Positions 48,136-57,256 of a stretch of DNA of 64,000 nt are shown here, piece after piece. The stretch covers positions 30,013 through 94,012 of the forward strand of contig NZ_JAINVG010000024.1 in NCBI RefSeq assembly GCF_020400725.1, read 5' to 3'. This stretch comes from Streptomyces sp. NK15101. GTDB taxonomy: Bacteria > Actinomycetota > Actinomycetes > Streptomycetales > Streptomycetaceae. The notes under the pieces were generated by a model. It saw only the letters and a list, made by a program, of their open reading frames with translations, was not told where the DNA came from and did no database searches. Positions within the stretch are counted from its first letter, which is position 1. Each line of letters starts with the position of its first letter. The translations under genes and the position numbers were made by a program.

Positions 48136-49860
48136 TTGTTCCGTGCCCGGTTCACCGACGTCACCCGGCGGCACGACGACCGGCACGTCCACCGCCGGAC
48201 CGTCCTCGACCGCGTCTCGTTCACCGTCCGCCCCGGCGAACGCCTCGGCGTCGTCGGCGACAACGGCTCGGGGAAGTCCACCCTCCTCCGGCTCCTCGCC
48301 GGCCTGGAGTCCCCCGACAACGGCACGGTGACCGTCGAGGCCCCCGGCGGGCTCGGCCACCTCGCCCAGACCCTCGACCTCCCCGCGGACGCGACCGTCG
48401 GCGACGCCGTCGACCACGCCCTCGCGGAGATACGGGAGTTGGAGCGGGCGATCCGCACGGCGGAGGCGGAACTGTCCGCCACGGGCGCCACCGGCCGCGC
48501 CGGAACCGGCGCCTCCCCCGGCACCGGTCCGGACGCCGCCCTCGCCGCGTACGCGGAACTGCTCGCCGCCTACGAGGCCCGGGGCGGCGCCGGGGCCGAC
48601 CGGCGCGTCGAGACCGTCCTGCGGCGGCTCGGCGAGCCCGGCCCGCTCGACCGGGACCGGCCGCTCGGCACGCTCTCCGGCGGACAGCGGTCCCGGCTCG
48701 CCCTCGCCGGCGTCCTCGCCGCCGACCCCGAACTGCTGCTCCTCGACGAGCCGACGAACGACCTCGACGACGAGGCCGTGGCCTGGCTGGAGGAACGGCT
48801 GCGCACCCACCGGGGCACGGTCGTCGCCGTCTCGCACGACCGCGCCTTCCTCGACCTCGTCGCCACCGCCGTCCTGGAGGTCGACGAGGACCGCCACACC
48901 GTGCGGCGGTACGGCGACGGCTACCGCGGCTTCCTCGCCGGGCGCGCCGCCGAGCGGGCCCGCAGACAGCGGGAGCACGAGGAGTGGAAGGAGGAGCTCG
49001 CCCGCCACCGGGCCTTGGCCGACACGCACATCGACCGGTTCTCGGCGATCCCCCGCAAGGCCCCGGCGGCGTTCAGCGGGGCGGGCGCCTTCCGGGCCCG
49101 GTCACGGGCGCACGGCGCGATGAGCAGGATCCGCGCCGCCCGCGAGCGGCTCGCCCGGCTCACCGAGCACCCCGTACCGCCACCGCCCGAGCCGCTCCGC
49201 TTCCGCGCGGACCTGGCGGGCGAGGGCGCGGCGGTCGACCTGACCGGCCTGCGGGTCGCCGGACGGCTCCACCTGGACGTCCTCCACCTGGAGCCGGGCG
49301 AACGGCTCCTCGTGACCGGCCCCAACGGCGCCGGGAAGACCACCCTCCTGAAGGTGCTCGCGGGCGAACTCGCCCCGGACGCCGGCACGGTGAGGACACC
49401 CGCCCGGGTGGGCCTGCTCCGGCAGGACATGGCCCCGCCCACCGACCCCCGTACGGTGAGCGAGGCCTTCGGCGAGGAGCGCACGGAGGAGTTGCTCTCC
49501 CTCGGGCTCTTCGCCGCCCGGGACCTGACGGTCCCGGTGGACCGGCTGTCGGCCGGCCAGCGCCGCAGGCTCGAACTGGCGCGGCTCGTGACCGAGCCGG
49601 CCGACCTGCTGCTCCTGGACGAGCCGACCAACCACCTGGCGCCGGGCCTGGTGGAGGAGCTGGAGGCCGCGCTGGCGGCCTGGCGGGGGACGCTGGTGAT
49701 CGCCAGCCACGACCGCCGTCTGCGTTCCGGCTTCCGGGGCCGCCGCCTCGAACTGCTCCCGCCGCCCGTTGTGGGCAGTCGTTCCGCCCCGCGGGACGAT
49801 TGCCCGCACGGGCGGGGCCGGGGCACCGACCCGCCGGGCGCGAGCCCACACGGCGGGTAG
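48136..49860 (+). CDS. ABC-F family ATPase (antibiotic resistance/ribosome protection type)
   Basis: A 574-residue protein from a TTG with AGGAGG upstream. It has two ABC domains without membrane helices. First: Walker A GDNGSGKST near 42-50, signature LSGGQRSRLA, Walker B LLLLDEPTNDL. Second: Walker A GPNGAGKTT, signature LSAGQRRRLE, Walker B LLLLDEPTNHL. The linker (EEWKEELARHRALADTHIDR onward) is the ribosome-contacting P-site tip region. ABC-F proteins dislodge drugs such as macrolides, lincosamides or streptogramins from the ribosome, or act in self-resistance. The C-terminal ~30 residues are low complexity. Confidence 0.93.
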   Translation: MFRARFTDVTRRHDDRHVHRRTVLDRVSFTVRPGERLGVVGDNGSGKSTLLRLLAGLESPDNGTVTVEAPGGLGHLAQTLDLPADATVGDAVDHALAEIRELERAIRTAEAELSATGATGRAGTGASPGTGPDAALAAYAELLAAYEARGGAGADRRVETVLRRLGEPGPLDRDRPLGTLSGGQRSRLALAGVLAADPELLLLDEPTNDLDDEAVAWLEERLRTHRGTVVAVSHDRAFLDLVATAVLEVDEDRHTVRRYGDGYRGFLAGRAAERARRQREHEEWKEELARHRALADTHIDRFSAIPRKAPAAFSGAGAFRARSRAHGAMSRIRAARERLARLTEHPVPPPPEPLRFRADLAGEGAAVDLTGLRVAGRLHLDVLHLEPGERLLVTGPNGAGKTTLLKVLAGELAPDAGTVRTPARVGLLRQDMAPPTDPRTVSEAFGEERTEELLSLGLFAARDLTVPVDRLSAGQRRRLELARLVTEPADLLLLDEPTNHLAPGLVEELEAALAAWRGTLVIASHDRRLRSGFRGRRLELLPPPVVGSRSAPRDDCPHGRGRGTDPPGASPHGG

Positions 49861-49928
49861 GCGGGGGCACCGCCCAGCAGGGTGCGGCGCCCACACGGGC
49901 GGTGGGCGGCCGGGGCGCCGTCCAGGGG

Positions 49929-52900
49929 CTACTCCTCGCCCTCCAGGTCGCCCTCCGTCTCCAGGAAGACCTGCCGCAGCGCCGCCAGCGTCTCCGGGTC
50001 CGGCTTCTCCCACATGCCGCGCGACTCGGCCTCCAGGAGGCGTTCCGCGATGCCGTGCAGGGCCCAGGGGTTGGCCTCCTTGAGGAAGGCCTGGTTCTCC
50101 GGGTCGAGGACGTACGCCTGCGTGAGCTTGTCGTACATCCAGTCGGCGACGACACCCGTCGTCGCGTCGTACCCGAAGAGGTAGTCGACGGTCGCCGCCA
50201 GTTCGAACGCGCCCTTGTACCCGTGGCGGCGCATCGCCTCGATCCAGCGCGGGTTGACCACGCGGGCGCGGAAGACGCGGGAGGTCTCCTCGACCAGGGT
50301 CCGGGTGCGGACGGTCTCCGGACGGGTGGAGTCGCCGATGTACGCCTCGGGAGCGGTGCCGGTGAGCGCGCGGACGGTCGCGACCATGCCGCCGTGGTAC
50401 TGGAAGTAGTCGTCGGAGTCGGCGATGTCGTGCTCGCGCGTGTCCGTGTTCTTCGCGGCGACCGCGATCCGCTTGTACGCGGTCTCCATCTCGGCGCGCG
50501 CCGGGCGGCCTTCGAGCCCACGCCCGTACGCGTACCCGCCCCACACCGTGTACACCTCGGCGAGGTCCGCGTCCGTGCGCCAGTCGCGCGAGTCGATCAG
50601 CTGGAGGATGCCCGCGCCGTACGTGCCGGGGCGGGAGCCGAAGATGCGGGTGGTGGCGCGCCGCTCGTCGCCGTGCTCGGCGAGGTCGGCCTGCGCGTGG
50701 GCGCGGACGTGGTTGTCCGAAGCGGGCTCGTCGAGCCCGGCGACGAGCCGTACCGCGTCGTCGAGGAGCCCGATGACGTGCGGGAAAGCGTCCCGGAAGA
50801 AGCCCGAGATGCGCAGCGTCACGTCGATGCGCGGGCGGCCGAGTTCGGCGAGCGGGATGGGCTCCAGGCCGTTGACCCGGCGGGAGGCCTCGTCCCACAG
50901 CGGGCGGACGCCCAGCAGGGCGAGCGCCTCGGCGACGTCGTCGCCGGCGGTGCGCATCGCGCTGGTGCCCCAGAGGGAGAGGCCGACGGAGGCCGGCCAC
51001 TCGCCGTTGTCGTCGCGGTAGCGCGTGAGGAGCGAGTCGGCGAGCGCCTGGCCCGTCTCCCACGCGAGGCGCGACGGCACGGCCTTCGGGTCGACCGAGT
51101 AGAAGTTGCGGCCGGTCGGCAGGACGTTGACCAGTCCCCGGAGCGGGGAGCCGGACGGGCCGGCCGGGACGAAGCCGCCGTTCAGGGCGTGCACGGCGTG
51201 GGCCAGCTCGTCGGTGGTGGCGGCGAGGCGCGGCACGACCTGCCGGGCGGCGAAGTACAGCACCTCGCGGACGTCGTGACCGTACTGGTCGGTGATCTCC
51301 GGGATCGCCGCCTCGTCCCAGCCCGCGGCCTCCATCGCCTCGACCAGCTCGCGGGCCTTCGCCTCGACGGCGTCGGCGTTCGCGCGGGTCGGCGCCGACT
51401 CGTCCAGGCCGAGGGCCTCGCGCAGACCGGGCAGCGCCTGCGTGCCGCCCCAGATCTGGCGGGCGCGGAGGATCGACAGGACCAGGTTGACCCGGGCCTC
51501 GCCCTCCGGCGCGCCGCCGAGGACGTGCAGGCCGTCGCGGATCTGGGCGTCCTTGACCTCGCACAGCCAGCCGTCGACGTGCAGCAGGAAGTCGTCGAAG
51601 CCGTCGTCCTCGGGCCGCTCTTCGAGCCCCAGGTCGTGGTCGAGCTTGGCGGCCTGGATCAGGGTCCAGATCTGGGCGCGGATCGCGGGCAGCTTCGCCG
51701 GGTCCATGGAGGAGATCTGGGAGTACTCGTCGAGCAGCTGCTCCAGGCGCGCGATGTCGCCGTACGAGTCGGCGCGGGCCATCGGCGGCACCAGGTGGTC
51801 GACGAGGGTGGCGTGGACGCGCCGCTTGGCCTGGGTGCCCTCGCCCGGGTCGTTGACGAGGAACGGGTAGATCAGCGGGATGTCGCCGAGGGCCGCGTCG
51901 GGGCCGCAGGCGGCGGACAGGCCGGCGTTCTTGCCGGGCAGCCACTCCAGGTTGCCGTGCTTGCCGAGGTGGACCATGGCGTCGGCGCCGAAGCCGCCGT
52001 CCTCGGTGCGGGCGGCGATCCAGCGGTAGGCGGCCAGGTAGTGGTGGGACGGCGGGAGATCGGGGTCGTGGTAGATCGCGATCGGGTTCTCGCCGAAGCC
52101 GCGCGGCGGCTGGATGAGGACCAGGAGGTTCCCGCGCCGCAGGGCGGCGAGGACGATGTCGCCCTCCGGGTTGCGGGAGCGGTCGAGGAACATCTCGCCG
52201 GGCGCGGGGCCCCAGTGCTCCTCCACCTGCTCGCGGAGCTCGGCGGGCAGGGTGGCGTACCAGCGCTTGTAGTCGGCGGCCGGGATGCGGACCGGGTTCT
52301 TCGCGAGCTGCTCCTCGGTCAGCCAGTCCTGGTCGTGGCCGCCGGCCTCGATGAGGGCGTAGATGAGCTCGTCGCCGTCGCCGGAGACCAGGCCGGGGAG
52401 GTCTTCGACGGGCCCGAAGTCGTAGCCCTCGGCGATCAGGCGGCGCAGGAGGGCGACGGCGGAGGCGGGGGTGTCGAGGCCGACGGCATTGCCGATGCGG
52501 GAGTGCTTCGTCGGGTACGCGGAGAGGACGAGCGCCAGCTTCTTCTCGGCGTTCGGGATGTGGCGGAGCCGGGCGTGCCGGACGGCGATCCCGGCGACGC
52601 GGGCCGCGCGCTCGGCGTCGGCGACGTACGCGGGCAGGCCGTCCTCGTCGATCTCCTTGAAGGAGAAGGGGACGGTGATGAGGCGGCCGTCGAACTCGGG
52701 CACGGCGACCTGGCTGGCGGCGTCCAGCGGGGAGAGGCCCTCGTCGTTCTCCTCCCACGCGGACCGCGAGCCGGTCAGGCACAGGGCCTGCAGGATCGGC
52801 ACGTCGAGCGCGGCGAGCGCGCCCGCGTCCCAGGCCTCCTCGTCACCGCCGGCCTGCGCCTCGGCGGGCTTGGTGCCGCCGGCGGCGAGGACGGTGGTGA

Positions 52901-53528
52901 CGATGGCGTCGGCTCCCCGCAGTACGGAGACCAGCTCCTCCTCGGGGGCGCGCAGGGACGCCACGTACAGCGGGAGGGCCCGGGCCCCGGCGTCCTCGAT
53001 CGCCCCGCACAGGGCGTCGACGAAGGCGGTGTTCCCGCTCATGTGGTGGGCGCGGTAGTAGAGCACGGCGACGGTCGGGCCGGTCTCGTTCCGGGCGGTG
53101 CGCTCCAGGGGGCCCCAGGTGGGGGCGGCGGCCGGGGCCTCGAAGCCGTGGCCGGTGAGCAGGACGGTGTCGGAGAGGAAGCGGGCCAGCTGCTCCAGGT
53201 TCCCGGGGCCGCCGTGCGCCAGATAGGCGTGGGCCTCGGTGGCGACGCCGACGGGGACGGTGGAGGCCTCCATGAGCTGGGCGTCGGGGGCCTGCTCGCC
53301 GCTGAGCACGACGACCGGCTTCCCGGCGGCGCGGACCGCGTCCAGGCCCTCCTGCCAGGAGCGGACGCCGCCGAGGAGGCGGACGACGACCAGGTCGACG
53401 CCGTCGAGGAGGGCGGGGAGGTCGGCGAGCGGGAGCCGGGAGGGGTTGGCGAAGCGGAACTCCACCGGCCCCCCGGCCGCACGGGCGCTGAGCAGGTCGG
53501 TGTCGGAGTGCGACAGCAGCAGGAGCAT
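49929..53528 (-). CDS. cobN: Cobaltochelatase subunit CobN
   Basis: A 1199-residue large subunit of the ATP-dependent aerobic cobaltochelatase, which inserts cobalt into hydrogenobyrinic acid a,c-diamide with CobS and CobT. It runs from MLLLLSHSDTDLLSARAAGG to ...VFLETEGDLEGEE. Typical blocks are HHMSGNTAFVDALCGAIEDA, MVHLGKHGNLEWLPGKNAGL, YPFLVNDPGEGTQAKRRVHA and FGSRPGTYGAGILQLIDSRD. The long 5' leader carries a cobalamin riboswitch, so expression falls when B12 is plentiful. It is divergent from cobG. CobS/CobT or ChlI/D-type partners are not in the window. Confidence 0.96.
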   Translation of the reverse strand: MLLLLSHSDTDLLSARAAGGPVEFRFANPSRLPLADLPALLDGVDLVVVRLLGGVRSWQEGLDAVRAAGKPVVVLSGEQAPDAQLMEASTVPVGVATEAHAYLAHGGPGNLEQLARFLSDTVLLTGHGFEAPAAAPTWGPLERTARNETGPTVAVLYYRAHHMSGNTAFVDALCGAIEDAGARALPLYVASLRAPEEELVSVLRGADAIVTTVLAAGGTKPAEAQAGGDEEAWDAGALAALDVPILQALCLTGSRSAWEENDEGLSPLDAASQVAVPEFDGRLITVPFSFKEIDEDGLPAYVADAERAARVAGIAVRHARLRHIPNAEKKLALVLSAYPTKHSRIGNAVGLDTPASAVALLRRLIAEGYDFGPVEDLPGLVSGDGDELIYALIEAGGHDQDWLTEEQLAKNPVRIPAADYKRWYATLPAELREQVEEHWGPAPGEMFLDRSRNPEGDIVLAALRRGNLLVLIQPPRGFGENPIAIYHDPDLPPSHHYLAAYRWIAARTEDGGFGADAMVHLGKHGNLEWLPGKNAGLSAACGPDAALGDIPLIYPFLVNDPGEGTQAKRRVHATLVDHLVPPMARADSYGDIARLEQLLDEYSQISSMDPAKLPAIRAQIWTLIQAAKLDHDLGLEERPEDDGFDDFLLHVDGWLCEVKDAQIRDGLHVLGGAPEGEARVNLVLSILRARQIWGGTQALPGLREALGLDESAPTRANADAVEAKARELVEAMEAAGWDEAAIPEITDQYGHDVREVLYFAARQVVPRLAATTDELAHAVHALNGGFVPAGPSGSPLRGLVNVLPTGRNFYSVDPKAVPSRLAWETGQALADSLLTRYRDDNGEWPASVGLSLWGTSAMRTAGDDVAEALALLGVRPLWDEASRRVNGLEPIPLAELGRPRIDVTLRISGFFRDAFPHVIGLLDDAVRLVAGLDEPASDNHVRAHAQADLAEHGDERRATTRIFGSRPGTYGAGILQLIDSRDWRTDADLAEVYTVWGGYAYGRGLEGRPARAEMETAYKRIAVAAKNTDTREHDIADSDDYFQYHGGMVATVRALTGTAPEAYIGDSTRPETVRTRTLVEETSRVFRARVVNPRWIEAMRRHGYKGAFELAATVDYLFGYDATTGVVADWMYDKLTQAYVLDPENQAFLKEANPWALHGIAERLLEAESRGMWEKPDPETLAALRQVFLETEGDLEGEE

Positions 53529-53569
53529 GGCGAGCTCAGGCCCTTCCTCGGGGTTGTCCGCGCCCCGGG

Positions 53570-53690
53570 TGGTCGTGTGGACGGCAGGAGTTCCTGACTC
53601 ACCGCCCCGGACGAACCGGGGCGGCTCACAGTGGCGGGACCGCGCCGGATTCTCACCGGGCTTCCTCCCCGGGGTCCTGGGACCCCATGC
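53570..53690 (-). promoter_or_regulatory. Cobalamin riboswitch in the cobN leader
   Basis: On the minus strand the leader contains the B12 box GCCACTG (53629-53635) preceded by GGTGAGAATCCGGCGCGGTC, with GAGGAAGCCCGGTG upstream. Downstream are GAGCCGCCCCGG/CCGGGGCGG paired arms and a GAGTCAGGAACTCC segment. This is the conserved core of AdoCbl riboswitches. It lies 42-162 bases before the cobN ATG and presumably represses translation or transcription of cobN when adenosylcobalamin binds. Confidence 0.9.
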
Positions 53691-53782
53691 CGATCTGCAT
53701 CCTAGATCGTGCCGTCTCCGGTCCGGAGGGAACCGGGGAGTCGGCCGGATCACACCCGGTGGTCAGCCGGTTCCCCGTGGGT

Positions 53783-55012
53783 ATGCTCGCCGCCATGCCG
53801 CCCACCCCGCCCCCGACGCCCGAACCGGGCGAAGCTCGCATACGGGACCGTGGCGACGCCTGCCCCGGGGCGCTGCGCCTGCACCCCGCCGACGACGGGC
53901 GCCTCGCCCGACTGCGCCTGCCCGCCGGGCGCCTGACGATGCGTCAGGCCAAGGTCCTGGCCCGTGCCGCCGAGGCCCTCGGCGACGGACGGATCAGCAT
54001 CACCTCGCGCGGCAACGCGGAGCTGCGCGGTCTGGGCGAGGGCTGCGGGGCGGAGCTCGCGGAACTCCTGGACGGGGCGGGCCTGCTGCCCTCCCCCACC
54101 CACGAGCGCGTCCGCAACATCGTGGCCTCGCCCGGCGCGGGACTCGACGGACTCGGCCACGCGGACGTGCAGTTGTGGGCGCGCGGGCTGGACACCGCGC
54201 TGTGCGCCGAGCCCCGGGCCGCGTCCCTTTCGGGGCGGTTCCTGTTCCTCCTCGACGACGGACGCGGGGACGTCGCCGGACTCGGCGGCGATGTGAGCTT
54301 GATCGCAGGAGCGGACGGATCCGTCCTGCTGCGGCTCGGCTCCCGGTTCCTCCGCCTCGCCGCCGCCGACGCCGTCCGGGCCGCCCTCGCCGCCGCCCTC
54401 GCGTTCCTCGACGCCGCCGAGGCCGCCGGGACCGGGGCCTGGCGGCCGCGCGAGCTGCCCGCCGGGCACGTCCCCGACTGGGCCGGGGCCCTCGCGCGGG
54501 CCGGGATCACGGCGGAGCCCGTACCCGTACCGCCGCTTCCCGCGTCCCCGCCGCCCGCACCCGGCCCGCTCGGCGAACGCGCCCTGCACGTCCTCGCCCC
54601 CCTCGGCCGGCTGACCGCCGCGCGGCTGCGGGCCCTGGCCGACGGGGCCGACGAGCTGCGGTTCACGCCCTGGCGCGGGGTGGTCGTCGTCGGGACCTCC
54701 GCCGACCGGCTGCCCGAGCTGGAGGCCCACGGCCTGGTCACCCGGCCCGACCTGCCCTCGGTCGGGGTCAGCGCCTGCACCGGGCGGCCCGGCTGCGCCA
54801 AGTCCCTCGCCGACGTACGGACGGACGCCGGTCTCGTCCGCCGCGGGGGCCTGCCCGTCCACTACTCGGGGTGCGAGCGCCGCTGCGGGCACCCGCACGG
54901 CACCTGGGTCGACGTCCTCGCCACCGGCGACGACACCTACCTGGTGGACGGCGTCCCCACCCCCCGTACCTCCCTGCCCGAAGCAGTGACCACGGCCCGC
55001 ACGACGAGATGA
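53783..55012 (+). CDS. cobG: Precorrin-3B synthase (CobG)
   Basis: About 409 residues (ATG at 53783, or 53795). It is a nitrite/sulfite-reductase-like protein: LPAGRLTMRQAKVLARAAEA, DGRISITSRGNAELRGLGEG in the first half, and the siroheme-type cluster residues SACTGRPGCAKSLADVRTDA and HYSGCERRCGHPHG (C-x5-C and C-x3-C). CobG uses O2 to hydroxylate precorrin-3A, forming the lactone of precorrin-3B in the aerobic cobalamin pathway. It is the first gene of the overlapping cobG-cobH-cobIJ operon and starts 93 bases from the riboswitch of the divergent cobN. Confidence 0.93.
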   Translation: MLAAMPPTPPPTPEPGEARIRDRGDACPGALRLHPADDGRLARLRLPAGRLTMRQAKVLARAAEALGDGRISITSRGNAELRGLGEGCGAELAELLDGAGLLPSPTHERVRNIVASPGAGLDGLGHADVQLWARGLDTALCAEPRAASLSGRFLFLLDDGRGDVAGLGGDVSLIAGADGSVLLRLGSRFLRLAAADAVRAALAAALAFLDAAEAAGTGAWRPRELPAGHVPDWAGALARAGITAEPVPVPPLPASPPPAPGPLGERALHVLAPLGRLTAARLRALADGADELRFTPWRGVVVVGTSADRLPELEAHGLVTRPDLPSVGVSACTGRPGCAKSLADVRTDAGLVRRGGLPVHYSGCERRCGHPHGTWVDVLATGDDTYLVDGVPTPRTSLPEAVTTARTTR

Positions 55013-55662
55013 GCGAGAGCACCAGGATGTTCGACTACGAGAAGGACGGGACGGAGATCTACCGCCGGTCCTTTGCCACGATCCGCGCCGAGGCGGACCT
55101 CGCGGGCCTGCCCGCCGACGTCGCCCAGGTGGCGGTCCGGATGATCCACGCCTGCGGCATGACCGACCTCGTGCAGGACATCGCCTACTCCCCGCGGGTC
55201 GTCGCGAACGCCCGCGAGGCCCTGTTCTCCGGCGCGCCCATCCTCTGCGACGCCCAGATGGTCGCCAGCGGCGTCACCCGCAAGCGGCTGCCCGCCGACA
55301 ACGAGGTGCTCTGCGCCCTCTCCGACCCGGCCGTGCCGGGCCTCGCCGCCGAGCTGGGCACCACACGCTCCGCCGCCGCGCTCGAACTGTGGCGGGACCG
55401 CCTCGAAGGCTCCGTCGTCGCCATCGGCAACGCCCCGACCGCCCTCTTCCACCTCCTGGAGATGATCGCGAAGGGCGCGGGGAAGCCCGCCGCCGTCCTC
55501 GGCATCCCGGTCGGCTTCATCGGCGCCGCCGAGTCGAAGGACGCACTCGCCGAGAACACCCTCGGCCTCGAATACCTGGTCGTACGGGGCCGGCGCGGCG
55601 GCAGCGCGATGACGGCCGCCGCGCTCAACGCCCTCGCCCACGAAGCGGAGATCCAGGCATGA
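55009..55662 (+). CDS. cobH: Precorrin-8X methylmutase (CobH)
   Basis: A 217-residue enzyme whose ATG overlaps the cobG stop (ATGA); an inner ATG at 55027 is possible. Typical sequence: RMIHACGMTDLVQDIAYSPR with the catalytic His, CDAQMVASGVTRKRLPADNE, VVAIGNAPTALFHLLEMI, and VLGIPVGFIGAAESKDAL. It moves a methyl group from C-11 to C-12, turning precorrin-8X into hydrogenobyrinic acid. Length is standard. Confidence 0.97.
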   Translation: MSESTRMFDYEKDGTEIYRRSFATIRAEADLAGLPADVAQVAVRMIHACGMTDLVQDIAYSPRVVANAREALFSGAPILCDAQMVASGVTRKRLPADNEVLCALSDPAVPGLAAELGTTRSAAALELWRDRLEGSVVAIGNAPTALFHLLEMIAKGAGKPAAVLGIPVGFIGAAESKDALAENTLGLEYLVVRGRRGGSAMTAAALNALAHEAEIQA

Positions 55663-57149
55663 CCACGACCGGCAGGCTCTACGGCGTGGGCCTCGGCCCC
55701 GGCGACCCGAACCTGATGACCGTCGCCGCCGTGAAGGCGATCGCCGAGGCCGACGTCATCGCCTACCACTCGGCCCGCCACGGCCGCTCCATAGCCCGCT
55801 CCATCGCCGCCGAACACATCCGCGAGGACCACGTCGAGGAGCGGCTGATGTACCCGCTCACGGTGGAGACCACGGACCACCCGGGCGGCTACCGGGGCGC
55901 CCTGAACGACTTCTACGAGGAGGCCTCGGCCCGCCTCGCCGCGCACCTCGACGCCGGCCGCACCGTCGCCGTCCTCGCCGAGGGCGATCCGCTCTTCTAC
56001 GGCTCGTACCAGCACATGCACAAGCGGCTCGCCGACCGCTACGACACGACCGTCATCCCCGGCGTCACCTCGGTGAGCGCCGCCGCCGCCCGGCTCGGCG
56101 AGCCGCTGTGCGAGGCGGAGGAGGTCCTCACGATCATCCCCGGCACCCTGCCGGAGGACGAGCTGACGGCCCGCCTCGCGGGCACCGACTCGGCGGTCGT
56201 CATGAAGCTCGGCCGCACCTTCCCCACCGTGAAGCGGGCCCTGGAGCGGGCCGGGCGGCTCGACGACGCGCGCTACGTGGAGCGGGCGTTCATGACGGGC
56301 GAGCGCACGGAGAAGCTGACGGACGTGGACCCGGAGTCCGTCCCGTACTTCTCGGTGGCCGTCCTGCCCTCCCGCATCGACCAGGAGCCCCCCGTACGGG
56401 AGGCGGGCGAGGTCACCGTCGTCGGCACCGGACCGGCCGGGGCACCCTGGCTCACCCCCGAGTCGCGCGGCGCGCTCGTCAACGCCGACGTCCTCGTCGG
56501 CTACACCACCTACCTCGACCGGGTGCCGGTGCTGCGCCCCGGGCAGATCCGGCACGGCTCCGACAACAAGGTCGAGTCCGAGCGCGCCGAGTTCGCCCTC
56601 GACCTGGCCCGGCGCGGCCGGAAGGTCGCGGTCGTCTCCGGCGGCGACCCGGGCGTCTTCGCCATGGCGACGGCGGTCCTGGAGGTCGCCTGCGAACCGC
56701 GGTACGCGGACGTGCCCGTACGGGTCCTCCCGGGGGTGACCGCGGCCAACGCGGCCGCCGCCGCGGCCGGCGCCCCCCTGGGCCACGACTACGCCACGAT
56801 CTCCCTCTCCGACCGCCTCAAGCCCTGGGACGTCATCGAGGCCCGCCTCCGCGCGGCCGCGGGCGCCGACCTGGTCATCGCCCTCTACAACCCGGGCTCC
56901 AGGTCCCGCACCCACCAGGTGGCCGCCGCCCGCGACCTCCTCCTCGAACTCCGCGCCCCCGAGACGCCGGTGGTCGTCGCCCGTGACGTCGGCGGCCCGG
57001 AGCAGTCGGTCCGGGTCCTCACCCTGAAGACCCTGGACCCGTCGGAGGTCGACATGCGCACCCTCCTCCTGATCGGCTCCTCGCAGACGCGCGCGGTCGA
57101 ACGGGGCGACGGCCGCACGATCACGTGGACGCCGCGGCGCTACGGCTGA
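55659..57149 (+). CDS. cobIJ: CobI-CobJ fusion: precorrin-2 C20- and precorrin-3B C17-methyltransferase
   Basis: A 496-residue fusion of two tetrapyrrole methylases, starting in a 4-base overlap with cobH. The CobI half (1-245) has LYGVGLGPGDPNLMTVAAVK, VLAEGDPLFYGSYQHMHKRL and VIPGVTSVSAAAARL. The CobJ half (245-496) has VTVVGTGPAGAPWLTPESRG, VAVVSGGDPGVFAMATAVLE and RVLPGVTAANAAAAAAGAPL. Both use S-adenosylmethionine to methylate C-20 and C-17 of the corrin precursor. The fusion is usual in actinobacteria. A strong terminator follows 5 bases after the stop. Confidence 0.96.
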   Translation: MTTTGRLYGVGLGPGDPNLMTVAAVKAIAEADVIAYHSARHGRSIARSIAAEHIREDHVEERLMYPLTVETTDHPGGYRGALNDFYEEASARLAAHLDAGRTVAVLAEGDPLFYGSYQHMHKRLADRYDTTVIPGVTSVSAAAARLGEPLCEAEEVLTIIPGTLPEDELTARLAGTDSAVVMKLGRTFPTVKRALERAGRLDDARYVERAFMTGERTEKLTDVDPESVPYFSVAVLPSRIDQEPPVREAGEVTVVGTGPAGAPWLTPESRGALVNADVLVGYTTYLDRVPVLRPGQIRHGSDNKVESERAEFALDLARRGRKVAVVSGGDPGVFAMATAVLEVACEPRYADVPVRVLPGVTAANAAAAAAGAPLGHDYATISLSDRLKPWDVIEARLRAAAGADLVIALYNPGSRSRTHQVAAARDLLLELRAPETPVVVARDVGGPEQSVRVLTLKTLDPSEVDMRTLLLIGSSQTRAVERGDGRTITWTPRRYG

Positions 57150-57154
57150 AATCG

Positions 57155-57188
57155 GAGGTGGGTGCGGGGGCAACCCCGCACCCACCTC
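57155..57188 (+). terminator. Terminator of the cobG-cobH-cobIJ operon
   Basis: A perfect 15-bp stem GAGGTGGGTGCGGGG (57155-57169) / CCCCGCACCCACCTC (57174-57188) with a GCAA tetraloop. Confidence 0.9.
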
Positions 57189-57256
57189 ACGAGTCACACA
57201 GGCGTTCCCCCGTTTCACATGCTTCACCCAGGTCCGGAAAGGGCCCTCTCCCTGTG

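Noticed and set aside
49102..52782. A minus-strand frame of 1226 codons inside cobN
   Set aside because: It reads as Arg/Pro/Ala-rich filler in a different frame from the recognisable CobN protein.
48051..53597. A plus-strand open frame of about 1850 codons
   Set aside because: It is the antisense/out-of-frame shadow of the ABC-F gene and of cobN; its composition is Arg/Gly/Val-rich low complexity with no domain.
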